The translations under genes were made by a program, and so were the position numbers. 49,630 nucleotides of DNA from an uncultured bacterium. GTDB lineage: Bacteria; Myxococcota_A; Polyangia; Polyangiales; Houyiibacteriaceae. This document shows, one piece after another, positions 27,426-35,714 of the stretch. The stretch covers positions 1-49,630 of the forward strand of contig CALJDU010000005.1 in NCBI GenBank assembly GCA_938024995.1. The letters are read 5' to 3'. The notes beneath the pieces were generated by a model. The model was not told the DNA's origin, did not search any database, and saw nothing but the letters and a program-made list of their open reading frames with translations. Positions within the stretch are counted from its first letter, which is position 1; each line of letters starts with the position of its first letter.

Positions 27426-27908
27426 GTGGAGCGGGTGGAGAGGCTCGGCAGGTGGCTCGCGAGCAAGCGGGTCCTCGCGGTCACCTTTGCCTCGACCCTC
27501 GTCATGACGGTTCTCTTCGGGGTCGTCATGCTCGTCTGGGACTTCGAGCTCATCGACGAGATGTACCGCGCCGACGTGATCGCCGCTCATGTGCGCGCGA
27601 TGTCAGCGGAACAGCGAACCGTTCACGCGTGGATGACCGCGACCCTCGATGTCGCCTACCCGCTCGCGTACGGCGCGTTCTTCCTCGGCGCCGCGCTTCG
27701 ATTTTTCGACCATCGGTGGCTCGCCCTCCCCGCGCTGCTCGTGGTCCCGGTCGACCTCGCGGAGGGCGTGACGCAAGTGCTCCTCCTCAACGGGAACATG
27801 AACGTGCTGGGCCTGAAAACGATCCTGACGCCGCTCAAGTTCGCGTTCTATCTCCCCGCGCTGGCGATCGCGCTCGTGGGTCTGATATGCGCCGCGATCC
27901 GTAGGTAG
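27426..27908 (+). CDS. Small integral membrane protein, unknown family
   Basis: 160 residues from GTG 27426, two bases after the previous stop. Four hydrophobic segments are visible: VLAVTFASTLVMTVLFGVVM, LDVAYPLAYGAFFLGAALRF, WLALPALLVVPVDLAEGVTQ and FAFYLPALAIALVGLICAAI. The N-terminus is a short amphipathic stretch with VERVERLGRWLASKR. No motif I recognise. A longer open frame upstream overlaps the lipoprotein gene in another frame and is not supported. It probably belongs to the Cys-rich lipoprotein operon by position. Confidence 0.7.
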   Translation: MERVERLGRWLASKRVLAVTFASTLVMTVLFGVVMLVWDFELIDEMYRADVIAAHVRAMSAEQRTVHAWMTATLDVAYPLAYGAFFLGAALRFFDHRWLALPALLVVPVDLAEGVTQVLLLNGNMNVLGLKTILTPLKFAFYLPALAIALVGLICAAIRR

Positions 27909-27935
27909 GCGACGTGTCGGCCCGAAGAGCCAGAG

Positions 27936-28913
27936 TCAGTCGCCAACGCGCGGGGTGCCGTGCAGGCCGTCGCTGCTGTCGGTGATCTCGCAGTCGATCG
28001 AGAACGCGCCCGGCGTGAAGACGATCGCGATCTGACACATCTCGTCCAAGGCATCGAAACCCCAGATGACGTCTTCGTCGGTCGGGTTGTCGAACTCGCA
28101 CTCGAAGTGGAAGCCCGTGCCGGCCGGGATGGTGAGGCCGCCATCGGGGAACTGCGTCAGCTTCGGCGTGTGCCAGTCGGTGTTCGTGTAGATCTGCTCA
28201 CCCACGGTCTCGCCGTCCCACAAGGACACGTTCACCCGAACCCCGAGCTCGTGCGTGTGGGAGCTGAGGAGCTGGAGCTGGACATCGTCCGTCATCTCGC
28301 AACGCGTCCACTCGTTCGCGGAAGAGCGCGCCGGAATCGACAGGTGCTCGTCGCGAACCGAGAAGCCCCAGATCGTGCTCTCCACCTCAGAGTTGTCGAC
28401 CGTGTAGGCGTTCAAGTAACTCTGCACGAGGAGCTCTTCCGGCGTGTTGTTGAAGTAATGGATCTCGTGCAGCGCGAGCAAGCGTGGCGGGAGCTGCGCG
28501 ACGATGCCCGGGCCGAGATCGATCGCCTGCTCCGCGCTCTGCGCGCCGTAGAGCTGGATCGCGCCCTCCATCAGCTCGGGGTAGGCGTCGTAGAGTTCAC
28601 GACAGTCGTACTCTCCGGGTTCGAGCGCCTCGAGCTCACCGAGCCCCAGCAGAAGCGTGAGCGTCTGGTGATGGATGCCGGGCGTGATGCGGGACTCCGC
28701 CTCGTTGATGTTGATCACGCGGCTGTTCGGGAGCGCCTCCAGATTGCACTTCCAGATCTCGGTCATGGGCGGCGCCATCGTCTCGTAGCTCACCTGGAAA
28801 CCGGTGCCTTCTGGCGGAGGCTCGAGGAGCGGAGCGGGAGGCGGGTCTTCACCACACGAAGAGAGGGTGAGGGCGAGAGAGATGGTGAGCAGCAGCCCGA
28901 GGAAGCGCGACAT
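27936..28913 (-). CDS. Lipoprotein related to copper type II (PHM/DBH-like) monooxygenases
   Basis: 325 residues with lipobox LSSC (Cys20) and a Pro-rich linker. The copper ligands of the peptidylglycine/dopamine monooxygenase fold all have counterparts: His81-His82 in GIHHQTLTLL and His152 in HEIHYFNNT for the first copper, and His219/His221 in SSHTHELG plus Met292 in FDALDEMCQ for the second. Paired Cys residues also match the disulphide-rich style of the family. Such enzymes hydroxylate aliphatic C-H bonds with ascorbate or similar reductants. The exported location is by signal; the substrate is unknown. It is convergent with the membrane-protein gene to its left and divergent from the HerA-like gene to its right. 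Confidence 0.85.
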   Translation of the reverse strand: MSRFLGLLLTISLALTLSSCGEDPPPAPLLEPPPEGTGFQVSYETMAPPMTEIWKCNLEALPNSRVININEAESRITPGIHHQTLTLLLGLGELEALEPGEYDCRELYDAYPELMEGAIQLYGAQSAEQAIDLGPGIVAQLPPRLLALHEIHYFNNTPEELLVQSYLNAYTVDNSEVESTIWGFSVRDEHLSIPARSSANEWTRCEMTDDVQLQLLSSHTHELGVRVNVSLWDGETVGEQIYTNTDWHTPKLTQFPDGGLTIPAGTGFHFECEFDNPTDEDVIWGFDALDEMCQIAIVFTPGAFSIDCEITDSSDGLHGTPRVGD

Positions 28914-28989
28914 ACTTCACGATCGGCGAGACCGCGCTCACGTGCAAGTGGCGTCGTTTCCGCTCGTGCTTTCGCGTACAGTGCGCGCG

Positions 28990-31407
28990 ATGGATTTCGA
29001 GAAACTCGGCGCCTTTTACCTCGGCAAAAAGTTCGACGTCTCCGCGCAGGAGCCGACCGACGACCTGGTCCTCTATGACGCGAAGGATCTGACCACGCAC
29101 GCGATGTGCGTTGGTATGACCGGCAGCGGCAAGACCGGCCTCTGCTTGTCGCTCTTGGAAGAAGCGGCGATCGATGGCGTGCCCGCGATCGCGATCGATC
29201 CCAAGGGCGATCTCGGAAACTTGCTCCTCAGCTTTCCTGGCTTGAGCGCCGGAGAGTTTGAGCCGTGGATCGATCCGGCCGACGCGACGCGGCGCGGTCA
29301 GACCGTGGGCGAGCGCGCGGAATCGGTCGCGGCGCTCTGGAAGAAAGGGCTCGCGAGTTGGGGTCAAGACGGATCGCGCATCCAGCGCTTCCGCGACGCG
29401 GTCGACATCACGATCTACACGCCCGGGTCGACCGCGGGCGTTCCCCTCTCGGTCCTGCAGTCGTTTTCAGCGCCGAGCGACGCGGTCCTGGACGATCGCG
29501 AAGCGCTGGCCGAACGCGTAAGCGGATCGGTCAGCGGGCTCTTGGGGCTCGCCGGGATCGACGCCGATCCGATCCAGAGCCCCGAGCACATCTTCTTGTC
29601 GAACGTGCTTCACCGGGCCTGGTCCGAAGGTCGCGATCTCCCGCTCGCGGAGCTCATTCGATCGATCCAGCGCCCGCCCTTCGATCGCGTCGGCGTGATG
29701 GACCTCGACTCCTTCTTCCCGGCCAAGGACCGCATGAAGCTCGCGTTGCAGATCAACGGCGTGCTCGCGTCACCGGGGTTCCAAACCTGGATGGAAGGCG
29801 AGCCGCTCGATGTGGGCAAGCTCTTCCGCACCGAGTCGGGGAAGCCGCGCTTGTCGATCTTGTCCATCGCGCACCTCAACGAAAACGAGCGGATGTTCTT
29901 CGTGACGCTCTTGCTCAACGAGATCGTCTCTTGGGTCCGAAGCCAAGCCGGAACCTCGAGCCTCCGCGCGCTGCTCTACATGGACGAGGTCTTCGGCTTC
30001 CTCCCGCCGGTCGCGAACCCGCCGAGCAAGCGCCCGATGTTGACGCTCCTCAAGCAGGCGCGCGCGTACGGGCTCGGCGTGATGCTCGCGACCCAAAACC
30101 CGATCGACCTTGACTACAAAGCGGTCAGTAACTGCGGCACTTGGTTCCTGGGGCGGCTGCAAACGCAGCGCGACGTGGACCGCGTGATCGACGGTCTCCG
30201 CGGCGCGGCCGATCAAGCCGGCAAGGCGCTCGACCCAAAGAAGATCCGTTCGCTCCTCGGCGGTATGAAGAGCCGCGTCTTCTTGATGAACAACGCGCAC
30301 GAGGACGAGCCGATCGTTTTCCATACGCGCTGGGCGCTCTCGTACCTGCGCGGTCCGCTGACCCGTTCGCAGATCAAGAAGCTCACGAAGGAGAAGAAAG
30401 CCGACGTACCGGTCGCCGCGATGGGGACCCCCAAGCCTCGTCGCGTCGCCGACATGGGCGCCGGCGCGGTGGGCGGCGTGGCGGCGGCGGTCGTGGGGGG
30501 CGTGACCGCCGAAGAGAACGACGCGCCGCGACCGGTCTTGCCCGATCATGTTGACGAGTGCTTCGTGGGGATCCCGCGCGGACGTTTCGCGTACCAACCG
30601 GGCGCGCTCGCGACGGTGCGGGTGCACTACGCGAGAGCGACCGCGAAGGTGGATACGTGGTGGGAGCCCACCTTCCTCGTTCCGCTGGCCGAAGACCTCG
30701 GGTCGATGTGGGATGGCGCGACCGTCTATGATGAGAACTCGCTCGAGATCACCGACGAGCCGGAGGAGGGCGGCGCGTACCTTCCGATCCCGCGCGGCCT
30801 GACCGGCAAGCAGAAGATCCGCTCGATCCAGGCGGCGCTCAAGAAGATGATCTACCGCGACCACGAGCTCACGCTCGGTTACTGCAAGCCGTACAAGCTC
30901 TACTCGAGCGTCGGTGAGAGCCGCGCGGAGTTCACGGCGCGGGTGCAGCACGCGCACCGCGAAGCGCGGGACCTCGCGCTGGAGAAGCTCCGCGACAAAC
31001 AAGACGGCAAGATCGAGAAGCTCAAGGAGCGCTTGCGCAAAGCGGAGCAGAAGGTCGAGAAAGAAAAGTCGGAAGCATCCCGCCACAAGATGGACGCCGC
31101 GATCTCAATCGGGACCAGCGTGCTCGGCGCGCTCATGGGCCGCCGCGTGATGGGGCGCGCGACGTCCGCGGCGCGAGGAGTGGGTCGCGCGGCGCAACAG
31201 TCGGGTGACATCGATCGGGCGCGCGACGACGTGGCGGCGCGTGAAGAGGAGCTCGAGGAAATGAAAGAGGAGCTCGAACAAGATCTCGAGGCGCTCAAGG
31301 CCCGCTATGAAGAGCTCCCGCCGATCGAGGAGATCAAGGTGCGGCCGAAGAAGAGCGACTTCGAGATCAGCCGCTTCTCCATCGCGTGGGTCCCGGTCGC
31401 GCGCTAA
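28990..31407 (+). CDS. HerA-like (DUF87) P-loop ATPase with C-terminal coiled coil
   Basis: 805 residues from ATG 28990. Walker A GMTGSGKTG is at 42-50 and Walker B ALLYMDEVFGF with Asp332-Glu333. A sensor-like ATQNPIDLDYKAVSNCGTW and an arginine-rich QTQRDVDRV segment are typical of the HerA/FtsK-like hexameric ATPases that translocate DNA or process ends. The C-terminal third has a basic/acidic coiled coil (about 650-700), a hydrophobic Gly/Ala stretch and a second acidic coiled coil (about 735-780), ending EISRFSIAWVPVAR. No NurA nuclease, Sir2 or other HerA partner lies nearby, so its process is uncertain. An upstream in-frame extension to 28804 is not supported. Confidence 0.85.
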   Translation: MDFEKLGAFYLGKKFDVSAQEPTDDLVLYDAKDLTTHAMCVGMTGSGKTGLCLSLLEEAAIDGVPAIAIDPKGDLGNLLLSFPGLSAGEFEPWIDPADATRRGQTVGERAESVAALWKKGLASWGQDGSRIQRFRDAVDITIYTPGSTAGVPLSVLQSFSAPSDAVLDDREALAERVSGSVSGLLGLAGIDADPIQSPEHIFLSNVLHRAWSEGRDLPLAELIRSIQRPPFDRVGVMDLDSFFPAKDRMKLALQINGVLASPGFQTWMEGEPLDVGKLFRTESGKPRLSILSIAHLNENERMFFVTLLLNEIVSWVRSQAGTSSLRALLYMDEVFGFLPPVANPPSKRPMLTLLKQARAYGLGVMLATQNPIDLDYKAVSNCGTWFLGRLQTQRDVDRVIDGLRGAADQAGKALDPKKIRSLLGGMKSRVFLMNNAHEDEPIVFHTRWALSYLRGPLTRSQIKKLTKEKKADVPVAAMGTPKPRRVADMGAGAVGGVAAAVVGGVTAEENDAPRPVLPDHVDECFVGIPRGRFAYQPGALATVRVHYARATAKVDTWWEPTFLVPLAEDLGSMWDGATVYDENSLEITDEPEEGGAYLPIPRGLTGKQKIRSIQAALKKMIYRDHELTLGYCKPYKLYSSVGESRAEFTARVQHAHREARDLALEKLRDKQDGKIEKLKERLRKAEQKVEKEKSEASRHKMDAAISIGTSVLGALMGRRVMGRATSAARGVGRAAQQSGDIDRARDDVAAREEELEEMKEELEQDLEALKARYEELPPIEEIKVRPKKSDFEISRFSIAWVPVAR

Positions 31408-31490
31408 GCGCGAGACGTGTGCGGATCTGGCAGAGGGGCCAACATCTTCGAGAGCTCGCGCTCCTTCCGCACTTCACGGGTTGCGATGCT

Positions 31491-32098
31491 CTAACGTCTA
31501 CGGGCGTACCGAGGGACGCACAGTCGGTCTCGGCACTCGGCTCGCATGCGTCGTCGCCTCGGCTGCACCGGACACCGGACGTGCATCCGCGTTTCGGCTC
31601 GCTTGGCCTCGAACGCTTCGCGGTGCGCGCGAGCGATTCCGATTGGCGCACCACACGCACCTCTGAGCGCGAGGCAGTCGTCGTTCGTGTCACAGCCGCG
31701 GAGCTCGGCGTCGCGAACAGGGCGCAAGACACAGCCTGCGATGCAGCGGAGGTCTCGGCGCGGCGGGTTCACCGACGGGCAGACGGCGGGTGCGTCGGGG
31801 ATGTCTGTGTCGCCTAACGCACGTGCGTATTCGGCTCCACATCGATCGCGGACCACATCGCAATCAAGGACAGTCTCGCACGGTGGACTCGGGGCAGGCG
31901 GCTCGACCGCGGCTCCCTCTACGACCGGTTCCCCGACCGCTTCGTCGATCGGCTCAACAACCGGCGCCGCGAGCTCCTCACGCTCCGGAGCTTCCGTTTG
32001 AGGCGCTTGGATCGTTGGGGGGATGAGGCTTCCTCACTGCCGCACGCCAGCATCGTCGCGAGGAGCACCGCGCTCAGACAGAGGTTCGCGCGTATCAT
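31491..32098 (-). pseudogene. Cys-rich lipoprotein gene broken by a frameshift at a homopolymer
   Basis: From ATG 32098 the frame gives a good lipoprotein signal, MIRANLCLSAVLLATMLACG, but runs into a stop at 31921-31919. Another frame picks up just after the run of six C on the coding strand (G6 at 32017-32022) and continues as TIQAPQTEAPEREELAAP through CETVLDCDVVRDRCG to a TAG at 31493. One extra C in that run would restore a single ~202-residue protein. The downstream part is clearly paralogous to the intact gene at 32160-32732 (ARALGDTDIP, DDCLALRGACG, EAKRAE, RLCVPR). It may be a true decay event, a slippage-controlled gene or a sequence error. Confidence 0.75.
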
Positions 32099-32159
32099 GC
32101 TCGGATTCTACTGCAACACACGCGCGGTGACGCGACCGGTGTGGTCGCGACGTCGCTCG

Positions 32160-32732
32160 TCATCGTTGTCTTCGCGGGACGCACAAGCGCTGGTCGTCGC
32201 ACTCCGCGCGCATCGGCGGGAGCGTTGGAGGCGCGGCGCATCGAACCCGGGCGGCCAGCTCGTCGCGCTTCGCTTCGTACGCTGCGCGCTGCGTCACGGC
32301 GACCGCCGCAGGTCGCCCGCACAGGCCGGTGAGCGCGACGCAATCATCGCTGGACGCACACGCGCGGAACTCCCGATCGCGAACATCGCGGAGCCGGCAG
32401 CCGTCGTCGCACTGAAGATCTTGAAGCGCGTACTCGACGGGCGGACAGATGTCCGGCGCGGGCGGAATGTCAGTGTCACCGAGTGGCCGCGCGAACGGTT
32501 CGCCGCAGCGGTTGTGGACGAGGTGACAGTCAAGCGCGGTCACGCATGCTGGCGCTGAAGGCGCCGCGGGTTCGGGAGCGGGATCGGGGGGCTCAACCGG
32601 CGCGACCGAAGGCGCGACCGAAGGCGGAGTGGTCGCGGTCGCGCTTTGCTCTTCTCCGCCGCACCCCATCCCGATCGCGATCAGCGCGCTCAAGAGAATC
32701 ACGGATGGGCAGAGGCGGGTCGTGTCCTTCAT
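32160..32732 (-). CDS. Cys-rich lipoprotein, intact paralogue
   Basis: 190 residues from ATG 32732 (MKDTTRLCPSVILLSALIAIGMGC, lipobox GMGC); an in-frame ATG at 32759 is also possible. A Pro/Ala/Glu-rich linker is followed by a small Cys-rich domain: CVTALDCHLVHNRCGEPFAR, LGDTDIPPAPDICP, LQCDDGCRLRDVRD, SSDDCVALTGLCG, AYEAKRDELAARVRC and RLCVPRRQR. The gene ends 61 bases before its frameshifted paralogue on the same strand. Exported by signal; the role is unknown. Confidence 0.75.
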   Translation of the reverse strand: MKDTTRLCPSVILLSALIAIGMGCGGEEQSATATTPPSVAPSVAPVEPPDPAPEPAAPSAPACVTALDCHLVHNRCGEPFARPLGDTDIPPAPDICPPVEYALQDLQCDDGCRLRDVRDREFRACASSDDCVALTGLCGRPAAVAVTQRAAYEAKRDELAARVRCAAPPTLPPMRAECDDQRLCVPRRQR

Positions 32733-32770
32733 GGTGTCGAGAGCGTACTTCACGCGCATCGAGATGCGCT

Positions 32771-34042
32771 CTACTCGACCGCCGGTTCGAACAAAAAGTA
32801 GTCGTCCGCCTGGGGCTCCTCCTCCGACCAGGTTTGCTTCGCGACGAGCGAAGGCGCGATCGCACGTAGACGATCGAGCGCGTCTCGCGAGAGCGTTGTG
32901 CCGGAGAGATCGAGGGACTTGAGACGAGATAGCCGCGACGCGTTTGCCTCGAAGAGCGCAACGTCTGCATCTTTGAGCGCTCCGTTGGTGAAGGCGAGGT
33001 CCGTGACTCGCTCAAGATGAGTCGAGTGAAGCGCGACCGACACTAGCTCCGAGAGCACTTGAGTCCCCGAGAAGCGTAGGACCCGGGGAGCGTGGCGCGA
33101 GAGGAAGCGCGCCACCGCGGACGTGTCGACCTCCGCGCGGCGAGGGTGCTTCAACGTGAAGGCCGTCAGGCGCGGGAGCTTGGCGTTCGCTAGATCGCTC
33201 TCTCCTTTGCTCCCAAGGGAGCCGACCTTGAGCGTGAGCTGGGTGAGCGCGTCGTGGCGGAGCCCATCAAAGTCTGGGAGCACGCCCGCGAGGTAGACGT
33301 ACTCGAGGTTTGGGCAGTGATGAATGAAGGACGCCATGTCCTGGAGCGGCATACCGGTGGAGATGTCGTAGACGAGCGCCCGCATCGCGAGCGGGGGATG
33401 CTCCGCGAAGACGCTCGCGAGCGTGTACGCGCGATCGTAGATCATCCGGCGGTGGTTCGCGCCCGCGCACGTGACGCGGAGCGAGTACATGAAGCGAGCG
33501 GAGGGAAGCGCGAGGACCGCGCGGACCAGCGCGCCAACGCTCGTGGAGGTCTTCGCGTAGATCCGCGCTTCGCGGATGAAGCCGCGCTGAAAGTCGATCT
33601 TGAGGCTGTTGTTCTCGAGCGCCTTCTTTGGGTAAACGCTGTTGGGTCGGTTCTTCACGAGCGCCGCGATGTTCTCGTTGAGGATCGCGCGTTGTCGCTT
33701 GAGGTCGCGACCGGCGACCGAGAGCGCGATGAGCTCGGCGCGCGGGTCGCCCTCGGCTGCTAACCAGTCGCCAAGGACGAGCCACGCTTCATCGTCGCGG
33801 GGATCATCGACGACCGCCCGTTCATGTGGGGGGAGCGCTTCGAGCGGCGTGCGGGAGATCTCGACGAAGCCCTCCGCGAGCTTGGCTTCGATCCCGCGCT
33901 TCATCGCGATGTCCGCCTTCGCGGCGTCAACGAAGCGCCGGACCCGCTCCTTTGAATGCCCGTCGACCACGGTGACGACGACGAGCTCCGCATCCCGCTG
34001 GGTGACGCGATAGCGATCGTCACCTCGCGCGAACTCACGCAC
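32771..34042 (-). CDS. WGR-like / TIGR02996-like protein with leucine-rich repeats
   Basis: 423 residues from GTG 34042. The N-terminal ~65 residues resemble a WGR domain (RYRVTQRDAELVVVTVVDG, KRGIEAKLAEGFVEI) but lack the WGR triplet itself. Next is the short RDDEAWLVLGDWLAAEGDPRAELIAL module, the TIGR02996-type motif that accompanies repeat proteins in Myxococcota and Planctomycetes. The rest is leucine-rich-repeat-like: CPNLEYVYLAGVLPDFDGL, LRFSGTQVLSELVSV, LSRLKSLDLSGTTLS. It is a cytoplasmic protein with probable protein-protein interaction surfaces; its partner is unknown. It is on the same strand as, and 38 bases before, the Cys-rich lipoprotein. Confidence 0.75.
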   Translation of the reverse strand: MREFARGDDRYRVTQRDAELVVVTVVDGHSKERVRRFVDAAKADIAMKRGIEAKLAEGFVEISRTPLEALPPHERAVVDDPRDDEAWLVLGDWLAAEGDPRAELIALSVAGRDLKRQRAILNENIAALVKNRPNSVYPKKALENNSLKIDFQRGFIREARIYAKTSTSVGALVRAVLALPSARFMYSLRVTCAGANHRRMIYDRAYTLASVFAEHPPLAMRALVYDISTGMPLQDMASFIHHCPNLEYVYLAGVLPDFDGLRHDALTQLTLKVGSLGSKGESDLANAKLPRLTAFTLKHPRRAEVDTSAVARFLSRHAPRVLRFSGTQVLSELVSVALHSTHLERVTDLAFTNGALKDADVALFEANASRLSRLKSLDLSGTTLSRDALDRLRAIAPSLVAKQTWSEEEPQADDYFLFEPAVE

Positions 34043-34105
34043 CGCGGAGACCGCGCGCGAAGCGAAGCGAAGAAGCGGTTTGCGCCACGGAGCCGCGACG
34101 TCGCG

Positions 34106-35089
34106 TCATAAGCGTCCGCCGGGGGCAGTGAGAATGGAGAGGCCGATCAGCCCGCCGTAGAGCAGGAGGATCCCGAAGAAGAAGAGCGCTCGGTAACCAA
34201 AGGTCGCGAGCGCGGCTTTGTCGGTGCTGACGCCGTGCAGCTCGCGAAGCCCGACCATCTCGATGTATGACGTCCACGCGATCGCGACCAGCGGACCGAC
34301 GCACGGCACGACGTAAAGCACGTAGGGCGCGTTGCTGTACGAGATGACCTGCATCGTCGAAGTGAAAGGCGCGCGAGTGGCCTTGAAGAGCTTCAAGATG
34401 CCGTGGCTCATCGCGGTCCCGATCGCGACGCCCATCCCGCCGGCGACCGGTGCCTGCAGGACCGTCATGGGCAAGATGCAGATAGAGAGGAGCCCGAAGT
34501 ACGCCGCGACGCCGAGCGCGAGGTTCTGCTGCGTGTTCCCGATCATCGCGTAGGTTCCGCCCGCCGCGGCGAGCATTCCCAGCACGATCACGACCGCGCT
34601 CATGAGTTGACCGATCGTGTAGATCACGATGCCGTACCCGAGCGCGGGGCCATCCGCCGCCTCGACCGAAGGCGTTCGGAAGAAACGTACCGGGTTGAAC
34701 ATCACCGCCTTGGTGTTGTCGATGAACGCTCTTCGGTAGCCGAGCTCGCGACGACGCTCCCATGGCACGGGCAGCGGGAACCCGCCCTCGGCGCAGTTTT
34801 GACACACCTCACGTCGCGGGACGCGGGAGAAGATCGCGCGCTCCCCTGCGAACGAACCACAGCGGGAACAGATGTAGCGCGCGTCTTCATCAGGATGCGT
34901 GGCGCAGCGCGCGCCAGGCGGAACGCGTAGCTCGCCGGGTTGTGGCGCGGGAGGTGCTTGGCTCTGATTGTTCTCTTCGCCCTTCTCTTCGCGGGCGCTC
35001 TCGTTCGGCGACTCGACCGACGACTCGACCTTCTCGCGCGTGTCGTCCGAACCCGCGGGCTCGGCGTTCGGATCGCTTACGTCGGTCAC
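34106..35089 (-). CDS. YIP1-family membrane protein with N-terminal zinc-finger-like motif
   Basis: 327 residues. An acidic, disordered N-terminus (Glu/Ser/Pro-rich, about 1-55) is followed by a B-box-like Cys/His motif, CATHPDEDARYICSRCG with CQNCAEGG, and then about five membrane segments in the C-terminal 200 residues (YGIVIYTIGQLMSAVVIVLG, VLYVVPCVGPLVAIAW, ALFFFGILLLYGGLIGL). This combination is common in Myxococcota. YIP1 homologues in eukaryotes act in vesicle trafficking; the bacterial role is unknown. It begins seven bases after the cyclic-nucleotide-binding gene ends, so they are likely in one operon. Confidence 0.82.
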   Translation of the reverse strand: MTDVSDPNAEPAGSDDTREKVESSVESPNESAREEKGEENNQSQAPPAPQPGELRVPPGARCATHPDEDARYICSRCGSFAGERAIFSRVPRREVCQNCAEGGFPLPVPWERRRELGYRRAFIDNTKAVMFNPVRFFRTPSVEAADGPALGYGIVIYTIGQLMSAVVIVLGMLAAAGGTYAMIGNTQQNLALGVAAYFGLLSICILPMTVLQAPVAGGMGVAIGTAMSHGILKLFKATRAPFTSTMQVISYSNAPYVLYVVPCVGPLVAIAWTSYIEMVGLRELHGVSTDKAALATFGYRALFFFGILLLYGGLIGLSILTAPGGRL

Positions 35090-35096
35090 AGGCGAT

Positions 35097-35627
35097 CTAG
35101 AAGCGACCGGTCGCCGAGAGGAACGTCATCTTGTCGTTCGTCTCACGGACACGCGCGGACAGGATCTTCACGACGTTCCAGAGCAGCTCGTAGGAGAGAT
35201 CTTTGTTGAGGAACATCAGGTCTTCGAGCGCGTCCTTTTGAATCACGAGCAGCCGCGCTCGCGAGTGCACCTTCGCGTCGGCAGAGCGAGGCGAGTCATC
35301 AAAGACGGAGAGCTCTCCGAACGCGGCGCCCGGTCCAAGGACCGCGAGCGCTTCTTCGCCCATCCCCGCGATCGTGCGCGAGATGCGGACCTTGCCTTCC
35401 AAGATGAGATAGAGCGCGCCGCCGGTTTCGCCTTCAGCGAAGATTAGGTCGCCGGTGCGACGGTTCTCTTCGGAGGCGATCTCCGCGAGCAGCTTGAGGC
35501 CGCGCGGCTTGATCTTCGCGAAGAGCGCGATGTTCCCGAGCGCCTCGATGATGCTCTCGAGATCGTGGACGTTGGCGCTGCCGCTGTCCGCGTCGCTATC
35601 GGTCGAATCCGCGCCCTGCTCGGTCAT
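35097..35627 (-). CDS. Cyclic-nucleotide-binding-domain protein
   Basis: 176 residues with one CRP-type cNMP-binding domain and no DNA-binding HTH. The N-terminus is a Ser/Asp-rich tail, then LFAKIKPRGLKLLAEIA, GDLIFAEGETGGALYLILEG, and the phosphate-binding cassette region FGELSVFDDSPRSADAKV with the conserved Glu and Arg. The C-terminal helix (LWNVVKILSARVRETN) is a typical CNBD end. It may sense cAMP or cGMP and act on the neighbouring membrane protein. It is upstream of the YIP1 gene, seven bases apart. Confidence 0.85.
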   Translation of the reverse strand: MTEQGADSTDSDADSGSANVHDLESIIEALGNIALFAKIKPRGLKLLAEIASEENRRTGDLIFAEGETGGALYLILEGKVRISRTIAGMGEEALAVLGPGAAFGELSVFDDSPRSADAKVHSRARLLVIQKDALEDLMFLNKDLSYELLWNVVKILSARVRETNDKMTFLSATGRF

Positions 35628-35658
35628 CTCGCCTACGGTAGCGCGTGCGGTTGTCTCA

Positions 35659-35714
35659 CCGCAATCTTGCGGCGGCGGCAGCCGAGCCTCAGCGCTCGAT
35701 CTCGGCTGCCGCCG
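35659..35714. terminator. Strong double hairpin spanning the stop codon of the sigma54 activator gene
   Basis: CGGCGGCAGCCGAG (35673-35686) and CTCGGCTGCCGCCG (35701-35714) form a perfect 14-bp inverted repeat with a 14-base loop that contains the stop codon (35689-35691). A second perfect 6-bp inverted repeat, CCGCAA/TTGCGG (35659-35672), abuts it. No T run follows on either strand, so it may be a Rho-type end, an mRNA 3' stabiliser or a coupling control before the cyclic-nucleotide-binding gene. Confidence 0.6.

Noticed and set aside
25728..27590. 620-residue minus-strand frame with VG/VR repeats
   Set aside because: Antisense to the two Cys-rich lipoproteins, which have signal peptides and conserved cysteines on the plus strand; the repeats are the mirror of the Asp-rich linker.
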